A stretch of 64,000 bases of DNA from Brevibacillus laterosporus (GTDB taxonomy: Bacteria > Bacillota > Bacilli > Brevibacillales > Brevibacillaceae). The stretch covers positions 248,001-312,000 of the forward strand of contig NZ_JAUKFY010000001.1 of assembly GCF_030489605.1 (NCBI RefSeq). The letters are read 5' to 3'. Below the pieces are notes generated by a model that ran no database searches, was not told the origin of the DNA, and saw nothing but the letters and a program-made list of their open reading frames with translations. Positions 34,775 to 42,591 of this stretch are shown here, piece after piece (positions within the stretch are counted from its first letter, which is position 1; the number at the start of each line of letters is the position of its first letter). A program made the position numbers and the translations under genes.

Positions 34775-35647
34775 ATGAAAAAACTTTCACTGATGATGGC
34801 AAGTGTATTAGCAGTTTCAATGCTAGCAGGATGCGGTGCTGATTCACAACCTGCTCCTGACAAGAAAACAGAAACAGCCGCCCCGGCTAATGCAACGGAT
34901 AAAAAAATAGCGGATGGCGTGTATTACGCTCAACAAAAAAATGCTGATGCGGACTGGAACTATGCAGTTGTACTAGATGTAAAAGATGGAAAAATTATGA
35001 ATGTAAACTGGACTGGGATCGGTAAAGATGCGGGACCAGATAAAAAAACATTATCTAAAGATGGCAAATATGGCATGAAGGAAAAAGCAAAAGCTCAAGC
35101 TGAATGGCATGAACAAGCCGAAAAAGTAGAAAAATTCTTGATAGAAAAACAAGACCCAGCGGCAATTACAGTTGATAACGAGGGAAAAACAGATGCAGTT
35201 TCAGGTGTCTCTATTAAGGTAAATGACTTTACTGCTTTGGTAACGGAAGCTTTAGCCGCAGGTCCGCAACAACCAGGCCCTTATAAAGACGGTGCATACC
35301 ATGCAGAACAGCCAGAATTTGAAAAAGATTGGAAATATACAGCGGACTTTACTGTGCTAAATGGTAAAATTGTTGCTGCGAACTGGAATGCAATTAATGA
35401 AAAAGGTGAAGCAGATAAGAAAACACAGTCTAAAGAAGGCAAGTACGGCATGAAAGAAAAATCCAAAGCACAGGCTGAGTGGCATGAGCAAGCAGCAAAA
35501 GTAGAACAGGCCCTAATTGAAAAACAAGACCCAGCGGCAATTACAGTTGATAACGAGGGAAAAACAGATGCAGTTTCAGGTGTTTCCATTAAGGTAAGCG
35601 ATTTCGTGAAATTAGCTGAAGAGGCTCTAAAAGACGCGAAAAAATAA
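34775..35647 (+). CDS. pplA: PplA-like lipoprotein with two FMN-binding-type repeats
   Basis: Surface lipoprotein of 290 residues. The signal peptide ends in the lipobox LAGC (Cys 20). Two tandem domains follow (about 45-160 and 168-286); each begins DGVYYA or DGAYHA and ends with a flavinylation-like motif DAVSGVS (140-146 and 265-271). In Listeria, PplA is an FMN-carrying lipoprotein that passes electrons from the membrane to outside acceptors. The usual FMN acceptor motif ends in S-G-A-T; here both copies read S-G-V-S, so Ser 146 and Ser 271 would be the acceptors. Ndh2 follows after 80 bases. ATG 34775 follows GGGAGGAGAAAGAAA. A 65-base tract is identical between the two repeats (35144-35208 and 35519-35583). 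Confidence 0.82.
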   Translation: MKKLSLMMASVLAVSMLAGCGADSQPAPDKKTETAAPANATDKKIADGVYYAQQKNADADWNYAVVLDVKDGKIMNVNWTGIGKDAGPDKKTLSKDGKYGMKEKAKAQAEWHEQAEKVEKFLIEKQDPAAITVDNEGKTDAVSGVSIKVNDFTALVTEALAAGPQQPGPYKDGAYHAEQPEFEKDWKYTADFTVLNGKIVAANWNAINEKGEADKKTQSKEGKYGMKEKSKAQAEWHEQAAKVEQALIEKQDPAAITVDNEGKTDAVSGVSIKVSDFVKLAEEALKDAKK

Positions 35648-35727
35648 GGCAATTATGCATAGGGGGATTACCATTGCTGGTGAAAATCGTCAACGGGTAA
35701 TTATCTATGGAAATGAGAGGACATGTT

Positions 35728-37608
35728 ATGAAAAAAATAATTGTACTAGGCGGAGGTTACGGTGGTGTCTTGACAGCGAAAAAGCTGGCAAGCAAATTTA
35801 AAAAAGATACCGATGTCCAGATTACATTAATAGACCGTAAGCCATTCCATACTCTTCTAACGGAATTACACGAAGTAGCGGCTAATCGTGTTGAAGAGGA
35901 CTCCATAAAAGTTGACCTGAAAAAGATATTTGCAAAACGGAAGGTTGATGTGGTGCTTGATGAAATTTCCACGATCGACTTTGCTAGCAAAAAATTAGTG
36001 TCCGCGAATAGCACCTACGAATATGATTACCTAGTAATGGGTACAGGCTGTAAGCCATCCTTCTTTGGAATCCCTGGTGCAAAGGAGAATGCGTTTTCCC
36101 TTTGGTCCTTCGAGGATGCTGTTCATCTACGAGAGCAAATTCGTAGTATGTTTATTAAGGCTTCAAAAGAAACGAATAAGCAAAAGCGTCAGGATATGTT
36201 GAGCTTCGTGGTAGTAGGTGCTGGTTTTACTGGCATTGAGATGGTAGGGGAATTGGCGGAATTCCGAGATGAATTATGCAAAACCTACGCAATAGAGCCG
36301 TCTGAAGTACAACTGCACGTTGCTGATATGGCGCCAAAAATCTTACCAATTTTGCCTGACAAGCTCATTCAGAAGGCAGAGCGACATTTACATAAGTTAA
36401 ACGTTAACATTATTACAAACAGTAAAATTACTGGTGTTTCCCCAGATGGAGTTGAGTTGGGCGAGAGAGGATTGCTTCGTTCTAAAACAGTTGTCTGGAC
36501 AGCAGGTGTTGAAGGCTCTGACCTATTGGAAGAAGTCGAATTGGAACAAAAGGGTCGTAAGCGTATCGTGGTTAATGATAAGCTACAGAGCCCTGAGCAT
36601 AACAATGTGTATGTCGTAGGGGACAACATTTTCTTTATTCCAGAAGGTGAAGAGCGCCCTGTACCGCAAATGGTTGAGAATGCTGAACATTCAGCTCCAA
36701 TCGTTGCACATAACATCTATGTAGATGTGAAAGGCGGTACACACAAGTCCTACAAGCCTACATTCCATGGCTGTATGGTATGTATCGGTAGCCGCTATGG
36801 TGTAGCTAGTGTAGGAGTGCCAGGAAAAATGTTCTTGATGAGCGGTTTCATGGCGATGTTTGTTAAACACTTTATCAACATGGTATATCTCGTTCAAATT
36901 TGTGGATTTAATAAAGTTTGGTCTTATCTCATGCATGAAATTTTCCATGTTAATAATAGACGCAGTTTCTTAGGCGGCCATTTTAGTAAACGCTCACCTA
37001 ACTTCTGGTTAGTACCTTTACGTGTTTTGGTCGGCTCCATGTGGTTGTCAGAGGGCTTAGCGAAAATGAGCAAAGTGCTAAAGGACCCTTCTAACATCTT
37101 CTTAATACCGCCATCTCCAAAAGCGGTTGACGGAATTACGTCAGCCTCACAAGCGGTACAGGATGTGGCCCAAACAGTAGATACTTCTTCTGCTGCTTCA
37201 GCAGTCGCTACAGCGAAAGAAGCGGTACAGGCACTCCCCGTACCTGGGTTTATTGACAGCATGGTAAAAGGCTCAATGGAAATGTTCTTCTACAATGCAG
37301 ATGGAAGCTATACAGCATTAGCCTCTGTGTTCCAAACGATGATGGTCTTCGCTGAAGTAATATTTGGCGCATTGTTGATCATCGGCTTATTCACAGCTAT
37401 ATCTTCCATAGCTACAGTCTGTATGGGTTTAATGATTTGGTCTTCCGGAATGGCTCCATATGAGATGCTTTGGTACCTGGGAGGAGGTATTGCCCTCATT
37501 GGTGGTTCTGGAAGCACATTAGGTCTGGACTACTATGTGTTGCCGCAATTAAAAAGAGTGTGGAAAAAAATCCCGTTCGTCAAACGTTGGTATTTATACG
37601 TAGATTAA
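35728..37608 (+). CDS. ndh2: Type II NADH dehydrogenase with C-terminal membrane domain (Ndh2, EET type)
   Basis: 626 residues, longer than ordinary NDH-2 (about 400). Residues 1-400 are the FAD/NADH oxidoreductase: VLGGGYGGVLTAKKL at the N-terminus, a second Rossmann motif VVVGAGFTGIEMVGEL near 165, and VVGDNIFFI for FAD near 300. After residue 420 come several membrane helices with a DoxX-like look (LVPLRVLVGSMWLSEGLAKM; FAEVIFGALLIIGLFTAI). This two-part build is that of Ndh2 in the Listeria extracellular electron transfer locus, which sends NADH electrons into a dedicated demethylmenaquinone pool. Start ATG 35728, after GAGAGGACATGTT; the upstream ATG at 35707 lacks a ribosome site. Confidence 0.9.
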   Translation: MKKIIVLGGGYGGVLTAKKLASKFKKDTDVQITLIDRKPFHTLLTELHEVAANRVEEDSIKVDLKKIFAKRKVDVVLDEISTIDFASKKLVSANSTYEYDYLVMGTGCKPSFFGIPGAKENAFSLWSFEDAVHLREQIRSMFIKASKETNKQKRQDMLSFVVVGAGFTGIEMVGELAEFRDELCKTYAIEPSEVQLHVADMAPKILPILPDKLIQKAERHLHKLNVNIITNSKITGVSPDGVELGERGLLRSKTVVWTAGVEGSDLLEEVELEQKGRKRIVVNDKLQSPEHNNVYVVGDNIFFIPEGEERPVPQMVENAEHSAPIVAHNIYVDVKGGTHKSYKPTFHGCMVCIGSRYGVASVGVPGKMFLMSGFMAMFVKHFINMVYLVQICGFNKVWSYLMHEIFHVNNRRSFLGGHFSKRSPNFWLVPLRVLVGSMWLSEGLAKMSKVLKDPSNIFLIPPSPKAVDGITSASQAVQDVAQTVDTSSAASAVATAKEAVQALPVPGFIDSMVKGSMEMFFYNADGSYTALASVFQTMMVFAEVIFGALLIIGLFTAISSIATVCMGLMIWSSGMAPYEMLWYLGGGIALIGGSGSTLGLDYYVLPQLKRVWKKIPFVKRWYLYVD

Positions 37609-37638
37609 TTGTATAACAAGATAGCTATATCATGGAAT

Positions 37639-37676
37639 GGGGGAATGTGCTGTGAATTGTACATTCCCCTTCTTTC
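37639..37676 (+). terminator. Hairpin after ndh2, probable terminator
   Basis: GGGGAATGT / ACATTCCCC stem with a 12-base loop, followed by TTCTTT. Confidence 0.6.
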
Positions 37677-37739
37677 CACATACAGACCCATTAGATAGAG
37701 GGATACGAAAAAGAAAAGCGTGAGTAGGGGATGAGAGAG

Positions 37740-38177
37740 ATGAATGGAATTCGGGAATCATTGCAGAAGCTAGAGAAGCAAATGTCACCACAAGCTGGCG
37801 TCAAGCTTGAAGTGGATAGGCGGCTGTTGGAGGAGATGGGACGTCTGCTTGATTCATTTGAGCTTTCATCTGCACGCAAAGAGCATATATTTGGGTGCTA
37901 TGTCCTGTTGCAGGCTGCTTTTCGCAAGCATAAAAAGCTGACATTCGACAATCCTTGCTTGACAAAGGATATTTTAGATGGTGATTATCTGCAAAGCTTT
38001 TATTATGAATATGCATGTAAGCATGGTGAAAAGGATTTAGTGAATTTTTTGGCTCCTATTCTAAAGCAAATTCAAATCCGTCTGATCCAAGGTAAATCAA
38101 TAGAACGTATTCTTTTTCAACGCATAGAAAAATTCCTGACAAAAACAGAGCAGCAGGTGACTTATGAAGTTAGCTGA
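37740..38177 (+). CDS. HepS-like partner of polyprenyl diphosphate synthase
   Basis: 145 residues, helical, no membrane segment. DGDYLQSFYYEYACKHGEKD followed by LVNFLAPILKQIQIRLI resembles the conserved segment of heptaprenyl diphosphate synthase component I (HepS). The gene overlaps the synthase gene by 14 bases, the usual arrangement of two-component heptaprenyl synthases. It is much shorter than B. subtilis HepS (about 250 residues). Start ATG 37740 is nine bases after AGGGG; ATG 37731 would touch that site. HepS-like function is inferred from context and the short motif. Confidence 0.6.
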   Translation: MNGIRESLQKLEKQMSPQAGVKLEVDRRLLEEMGRLLDSFELSSARKEHIFGCYVLLQAAFRKHKKLTFDNPCLTKDILDGDYLQSFYYEYACKHGEKDLVNFLAPILKQIQIRLIQGKSIERILFQRIEKFLTKTEQQVTYEVS

Positions 38178-39144
38178 CCAATTGCACATTAATCTAGACA
38201 TGATTGATAAAGAGATGCTTCGCATAGTTCGGACGGATATGAGTTTACCCATGCTGTCATCCATCGCTGGCAATATAAGTCGTATGATAGGAGCAGGGGG
38301 GAAACGACTACGCCCCATGATGGTAATGGTCGGTAGCCGTTTTGGCAGAATGGCAGACCCCCAAAAAGTATTGCAGATGGCAGCTGTGTCAGAATTTATC
38401 CATGTAGCTTCATTAATTCACGACGATGTAATTGATCAAGCGGATACGAGACGTGGAAAACCAACCTTGCATGTGCTTACTGATATACCCACAGCGATTC
38501 ATACGGCTAATTATATGATGACGAGAGTAGCTGAGCTATTGAGCAAATTGGAGGATGATAGACATCCGTATCGGGAAGAGATAACCGGTCTATTAACCTC
38601 GCGGCTTTGTTTAGGTGAATATCAACAGATGGCAAACCGATTTAATTTTGATTTATCTATGGATGACTATTTAAGCAAAACACGCAATAAAACAGCCGTT
38701 CTAATGGCAACCTGTCTAGAGATTGGAGCAAAGCTGGGACATGCAACTCCAGAAGTAACAGCTAAATTGGCGCAATTCGGTGATGATTTAGGCATGGCCT
38801 TTCAGATTCGTGATGATGTGCTAGATTTTGCAGAGACATCAGAAGCGCTAGGAAAGCCAGCAGGCAGCGATTTAGCCAATGGCAATATTACGTTGCCAGT
38901 TATGTATGCGTTGCAGGACGAGTGCTTGAGCAAGTGTGTGCGCCAGCTCCATGAGCACTCCACACCGAGAGAAATTCAAAGTGTGGTCAGGCTAATTCGC
39001 GATAGCGACATTTTAGATAGAGCAGATCAACTAGCAGATCAGTATTTGCAAAATGCGATGAGAGTTGTCGAGGAGTTAACTGAGTTTGTAGCACATAAGG
39101 ATTTGAGTGTCCTGATTGCGTATTTTGGGAAGCGGAAGATGTGA
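38164..39144 (+). CDS. hepT: Polyprenyl (heptaprenyl) diphosphate synthase
   Basis: 326-residue trans-prenyltransferase that makes the side chain of menaquinone or demethylmenaquinone. First aspartate-rich motif SLIHDDVIDQADTRRGKPT (about 84-102), second QIRDDVLDFAE (about 217-227), and GAGGKRLRPMMV near the N-terminus. The same position beside ndh2 and pplA is taken by dmkB in the Listeria electron transfer locus, so a role in the dedicated quinone pool is likely. Translation is probably coupled to the preceding HepS-like gene. Confidence 0.92.
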   Translation: MKLADQLHINLDMIDKEMLRIVRTDMSLPMLSSIAGNISRMIGAGGKRLRPMMVMVGSRFGRMADPQKVLQMAAVSEFIHVASLIHDDVIDQADTRRGKPTLHVLTDIPTAIHTANYMMTRVAELLSKLEDDRHPYREEITGLLTSRLCLGEYQQMANRFNFDLSMDDYLSKTRNKTAVLMATCLEIGAKLGHATPEVTAKLAQFGDDLGMAFQIRDDVLDFAETSEALGKPAGSDLANGNITLPVMYALQDECLSKCVRQLHEHSTPREIQSVVRLIRDSDILDRADQLADQYLQNAMRVVEELTEFVAHKDLSVLIAYFGKRKM

Positions 39145-39428
39145 TAGCTACCAATCTAAGTAAGCCATCACGAACACAAATGTAGATAGTGTCTAATGAA
39201 GGACAAGCCAAATACCTTGGGGGCTAGATCGGGTAAGGATTGCAAGTGAGGAGCCGCAAACCAATAGAGTTAATCCAAAATTCTTGACAGGTTTTTATAA
39301 AATATACCTAACATCTATAGAGTGTTTATTATTAAATAACGATGACTGAGGAGTGATACTGGGCTACTACAAAAGATGACTAGTAGCCCAATTAATCAAA
39401 ATTATTGGTGTACATATTTTATTTTTTA
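39145..39428. other. Gene-free stretch after hepT
   Basis: No gene seen. It contains a strong hairpin, TGGGCTACTA (39360-39369) pairing with TAGTAGCCCA (39381-39390), which lies downstream of the minus-strand small gene and may end its transcript although no T run follows. A TTGACA at 39283-39288 has no good -10 at proper distance. Confidence 0.5.
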
Positions 39429-39599
39429 TTAGGCTAAGATATAAATTGTATTAAACAATAAGAAACTAATAAGTGATAGTATCCGGCAAGTCTTATAACG
39501 AGACATGTTTTTTTCCAATAATGATTTTATTACTTCAAAAAAATTAAACAAAAACGTAAAAGCAAATATCAATAACAAAGATAAATAATAGTATTTCAT
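39429..39599 (-). CDS. Small two-helix membrane protein, unknown
   Basis: 56 residues encoded on the minus strand from ATG 39599 to a TAA at 39429-39431. AGGAGGTATTT provides a strong ribosome site at ideal spacing. Two hydrophobic segments (about 4-22 and 40-56) flank a short charged loop (KSLLEKNMSRYKTCR), so both ends would lie on the same side of the membrane. Not recognised. It is AT-rich compared with its neighbours and lies in a decayed patch, which suggests an accessory gene. Small size fits a toxin-like, regulatory or assembly peptide, with no evidence for any. Confidence 0.55.
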   Translation of the reverse strand: MKYYYLSLLLIFAFTFLFNFFEVIKSLLEKNMSRYKTCRILSLISFLLFNTIYILA

Positions 39600-39652
39600 A
39601 AATACCTCCTAAATATAGGTTTCCTCATCGTCAACTAATTGGATAGACGAGA

Positions 39653-39677
39653 AAGTCCCCTTTCAAAAAGAGGACTT
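39653..39677. terminator. Hairpin at the end of the truncated minus-strand remnant
   Basis: AAGTCCCCTTT / AAAGAGGACTT, one mismatch, covering the stop codon region of the gene remnant at 39663. Confidence 0.45.
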
Positions 39678-39953
39678 GTCTTGAAGTTTAGGAGGGTAGC
39701 AATATCTCTGTCTACCCGCGAAATCAATTACCTCACTTACTGATTGAGGTTTAATTGAAAGTCCAGCTGGAAATATAGCAAATTCTACATTCCCACCCCA
39801 GGTTTGGTGGCCGTATTGAAATTTATTATTTGTTGATCCTGAATTCCTTTCGTCTGTGTATACATATTGACCAATATATCCTTTGTGAAGGTTGTTACTT
39901 GGCATTGCTTCTAAATCTATTTCTCCACCTACGCCTACACCTGGATCCCAATT
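39663..39953 (-). pseudogene. 3' remnant of an unrecognised gene
   Basis: An open frame of about 96 codons that is closed upstream by TAG at 39954-39956 and has no convincing start: the first ATG (39905) has no ribosome site and lies inside a coding-looking stretch (NWDPGVGVGGEIDLEA before it; GYIGQYVYTDERNSGSTNNK and QTWGGNVEFAIFPAGLS after it). The Gly/Asn/Tyr-rich composition suggests a secreted or surface protein. The 5' part appears lost at the junction near 39955, where an unrelated remnant begins on the other strand. Confidence 0.5.
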
Positions 39954-39955
39954 CT

Positions 39956-40198
39956 ATTACACGAGTGTCAGGAGTAAGTAAAGGGACCATCTCCAAAATA
40001 GAAACTGGAGAAACAAGACGCCCGGAGCTAAAGACTTTAAGATCACTAAGACGGAGAAATGCAACTAACTTTTTCCATACCTTCTTAGTCAATTCCCGAC
40101 CATCCATCACTACTTTGAATTTTTTTCGTAGGTCTTCATTCGGAAAGATGAATAGGGGAGGTAGAGGAGAAAATCAAAAACTCTCTGGAGGTCATTAA
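39956..40198 (+). pseudogene. Remnant of an XRE-type helix-turn-helix regulator
   Basis: The plus strand encodes ITRVSGVSKGTISKIETGET followed by RRPELKTLRSL, a clear Cro/CI-type helix-turn-helix with its usual downstream helix. The part in front (from 39830) is not HTH-like and has no start, and after about 40040 the frame loses sense while another frame reads YLLSQFPTIHHY, suggesting a frameshift. The gene is thus truncated at the 5' side and broken at the 3' side. Up to 40262 nothing else is seen except an inverted repeat (AAAACTCTC near 40178; GAGAGTTTT near 40247) that may terminate the minus-strand operon. Confidence 0.6.
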
Positions 40199-40262
40199 GT
40201 AGTACCCTTTCCTACCCTGACATCTAAAAAGAGCACCGATCCCCCTGAGAGTTTTCGATAGA

Positions 40263-41135
40263 CTAGCTCATCATGTAAAAATCAACTAAGGTACAAATCA
40301 AAATAACCATACTAATTACTTGGTTCAGTTTATAGGAGGCCACTTTCATGAGGCTTCGATTAGCAGGTTTGATTATTTTATGCTCGGCTAAAAGCAGTAC
40401 GGTCGAGAGTGTTAATCCCACTAGGTAAACCAAGCCCAAATTTTGATAGAAAAATAGGAATAACAGCAATAGAATCATGATGAAATGTAGACCTCGTGCG
40501 ATCCACAGTGCTGTTTGCAGTCCAAAATAGCTTGGGATAGACCAGAGCCCTTCCTTGCGGTCAAATTCAATATCCTGCGTAGCGTAAATGATGTCAAAGC
40601 CAGCAATCCATAGCATCACGATAGTACCCAGTACAAACGGTACAAATGCAATCTCACCGGTTACTGCAAACCAAGCCCCAATGGGAGCAGACGCGATGGT
40701 AAAGCCTAGGTATAAGTGGCTCAGCCACGTAAAGCGCTTCGTGTAAGAATAAGAAGAGATCAATAAAATGGCTACGGGCGACAATAGCAGACACAACGGA
40801 TTTAACATAAAAGAAGCAAAAATAAAGACTGCATAGTTTATGATAATAAAGGTGATCACCTCTTTTTCGTGTAACAAGCGTCGTGGCAGATGGCGATGGC
40901 TTGTGCGCGGGTTTTTGCCATCAAATTCCCGATCCACGAGACGGTTAAAGGCATTAGCTCCGTTTCGCGCCGCTACCAATGCCACCAATGACCAAATCAA
41001 TACCTGAACGGGAGCAAGACCCTCGGCTGCCCAAACCATTGCAATAATGGCAAAGGGGAGCGAGAATAATGTGTGGGAGAACATTACGAGCTCTCCGAAC
41101 ATGCGGGTTTTATGAAGGATCGTTTTCAAAACCAT
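40263..41135 (-). CDS. mqnP: UbiA-family prenyltransferase (MqnP-like)
   Basis: Integral membrane prenyltransferase of 290 residues with about eight to nine helices. Both Asp-rich motifs are present: NAFNRLVDREFDGKNPRT (N-x3-D-x3-D, about 60-77) and DIIYATQDIEFDRKEG (about 180-195). It is of the UbiA/4-hydroxybenzoate type rather than MenA; together with the UbiD-like decarboxylase it overlaps, this is the pair (MqnP, MqnL) that acts late in the futalosine menaquinone route. It might also fill the DmkA role of electron transfer loci. The start used is ATG 41135, though its ribosome site GGAGGGGG is close; it overlaps ubiD by 26 bases. Last gene of the operon. Confidence 0.85.
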   Translation of the reverse strand: MVLKTILHKTRMFGELVMFSHTLFSLPFAIIAMVWAAEGLAPVQVLIWSLVALVAARNGANAFNRLVDREFDGKNPRTSHRHLPRRLLHEKEVITFIIINYAVFIFASFMLNPLCLLLSPVAILLISSYSYTKRFTWLSHLYLGFTIASAPIGAWFAVTGEIAFVPFVLGTIVMLWIAGFDIIYATQDIEFDRKEGLWSIPSYFGLQTALWIARGLHFIMILLLLFLFFYQNLGLVYLVGLTLSTVLLLAEHKIIKPANRSLMKVASYKLNQVISMVILICTLVDFYMMS

Positions 41136-42564
41136 ACCCCCTCCATTTCGCATCGACCATGCTCTTTACTTCGTCAGACATCTCTATATCATCGGGCCAT
41201 TCACGTGTATGACCTTCACTTGGCCATTTCTTAGTAGCGTCGATACCAAGGCGGTGGCCATAGTAAGCTGTTGGAGAAGAGTGATCGAGAGCATCCAGAG
41301 GGCCTTCCGTTATTACAAGGTCTCTTTTTGGATCGATATTGTTAAACACTTTCCACATTACTTTGGAAACATCGTGAGGGTCTATATTTTCATCTACTAT
41401 AATAATCATTTTGGTGTACATCATCTGCCCCATGCCCCACAAGCCGTACATGACTTTTTGAGCGTGTTTCGGGAATGCCTTTTTGATGGACACAATAGCG
41501 CAGTTATGAAACACTCCCTCAAATGGTAAATGCATATCCACGATTTCTGGTAGCATCAATTTCATTAATGGCAAAAATACACGCTCTGTAGCCTTTCCTA
41601 TATAGCAGTCCTCCATAGGCGGTTGACCCACAATTGTCGTGGGGTAGATCGGCGATGTGCGGCGTGTTACCTTCTCCACATGAAAGACTGGATACATGTC
41701 CGCTAATGAATAATAGCCCGTGTGATCACCAAAAGGGCCTTCCAAGCGCCTTTCATCTAATTCCACATAGCCCTCCAAAATAAATTCGGCTTCAGCAGGA
41801 ACATATAACTCATTTGTTATGCATTTCACAACCTCGATCGGTTTCTTGCGCAGATAACCAGCAAATAGCATTTCATCAATCATCTTTGGCAAAGGAGCGG
41901 TAGCCGAGTAGATTAACGACGGGTCACCACCGAGCGCGACTGATACAGGCATACGTTTATACCCCAACCTGCGATATTTCTCGTAGATTTCCTTGCCGTC
42001 CTTATGTAAATGCCAATGCATGCCTGTCGTGTTTTTATCATAAACCTGAAGACGGTACATCCCCATGTTTTGTTGTCCTGTTTCAGGGTCCTTCGTAATT
42101 ACCAATGGTAGAGTAACGAATCGACCTGCGTCCTTTGGCCAACAATGAAGAACGGGAAGCTGTGTCAGGTCAGGGTCCTCTATTACCTCCTGACAAGGAG
42201 CAGATGCTACTTTTTTAGGAAAAATTTTGGAGAGCTTATATAGATCAGGGGCCATTTTGAGCTGATTCCATAAACCCTTGTAATTAGCCAAATCCATGAA
42301 ATTTTGCATTTCTTCTGCGACCTGATCATAATTCTGTACGCCTAAAGCCATGCTCATGCGTTTATCCGTCCCCATGCTGTTAATTAACACGGGGTAAGGA
42401 GAATTTTTGACGTTGGTGAACAATAAAGCCTTGCCATACTGTTTGGAAATACGGTCAGTAATCTCTGTAATTTCTAAATAACTATCCACTTCCGTATCAA
42501 TCGTGTGAAGCTCACCCTGATCCTGTAGGTCTTTTATAAATGCTCGTAAATTATCGTATGCCAC
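41110..42564 (-). CDS. mqnL: UbiD-family decarboxylase (MqnL-like, prenylated-FMN dependent)
   Basis: 484-residue UbiD-type (de)carboxylase. The core region with LEGPFGDHTGYYS (about 278-290) holds the conserved Glu/Asp of the E-R-E active site together with Arg in the preceding segment and YPTTIVGQPPMED. Linked with a UbiA-type prenyltransferase and with mqnC in the same region, it fits decarboxylation of 1,4-dihydroxy-6-naphthoate derivatives in futalosine-type menaquinone synthesis. It needs prenylated FMN from a UbiX protein, not present here. Translationally overlaps mqnP; 27 bases separate it from the aminotransferase gene. Confidence 0.87.
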   Translation of the reverse strand: MAYDNLRAFIKDLQDQGELHTIDTEVDSYLEITEITDRISKQYGKALLFTNVKNSPYPVLINSMGTDKRMSMALGVQNYDQVAEEMQNFMDLANYKGLWNQLKMAPDLYKLSKIFPKKVASAPCQEVIEDPDLTQLPVLHCWPKDAGRFVTLPLVITKDPETGQQNMGMYRLQVYDKNTTGMHWHLHKDGKEIYEKYRRLGYKRMPVSVALGGDPSLIYSATAPLPKMIDEMLFAGYLRKKPIEVVKCITNELYVPAEAEFILEGYVELDERRLEGPFGDHTGYYSLADMYPVFHVEKVTRRTSPIYPTTIVGQPPMEDCYIGKATERVFLPLMKLMLPEIVDMHLPFEGVFHNCAIVSIKKAFPKHAQKVMYGLWGMGQMMYTKMIIIVDENIDPHDVSKVMWKVFNNIDPKRDLVITEGPLDALDHSSPTAYYGHRLGIDATKKWPSEGHTREWPDDIEMSDEVKSMVDAKWRGYGFENDPS

Positions 42565-42591
42565 AGTATGCTCCTCCAGTAAGTTCAGATA

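Noticed and set aside
39830-40198. A 122-codon plus-strand reading frame taken as an intact gene
   Set aside because: Only the middle part is helix-turn-helix-like; there is no ribosome site, the front overlaps the other remnant antisense, and the end appears frameshifted. Kept only as a pseudogene.
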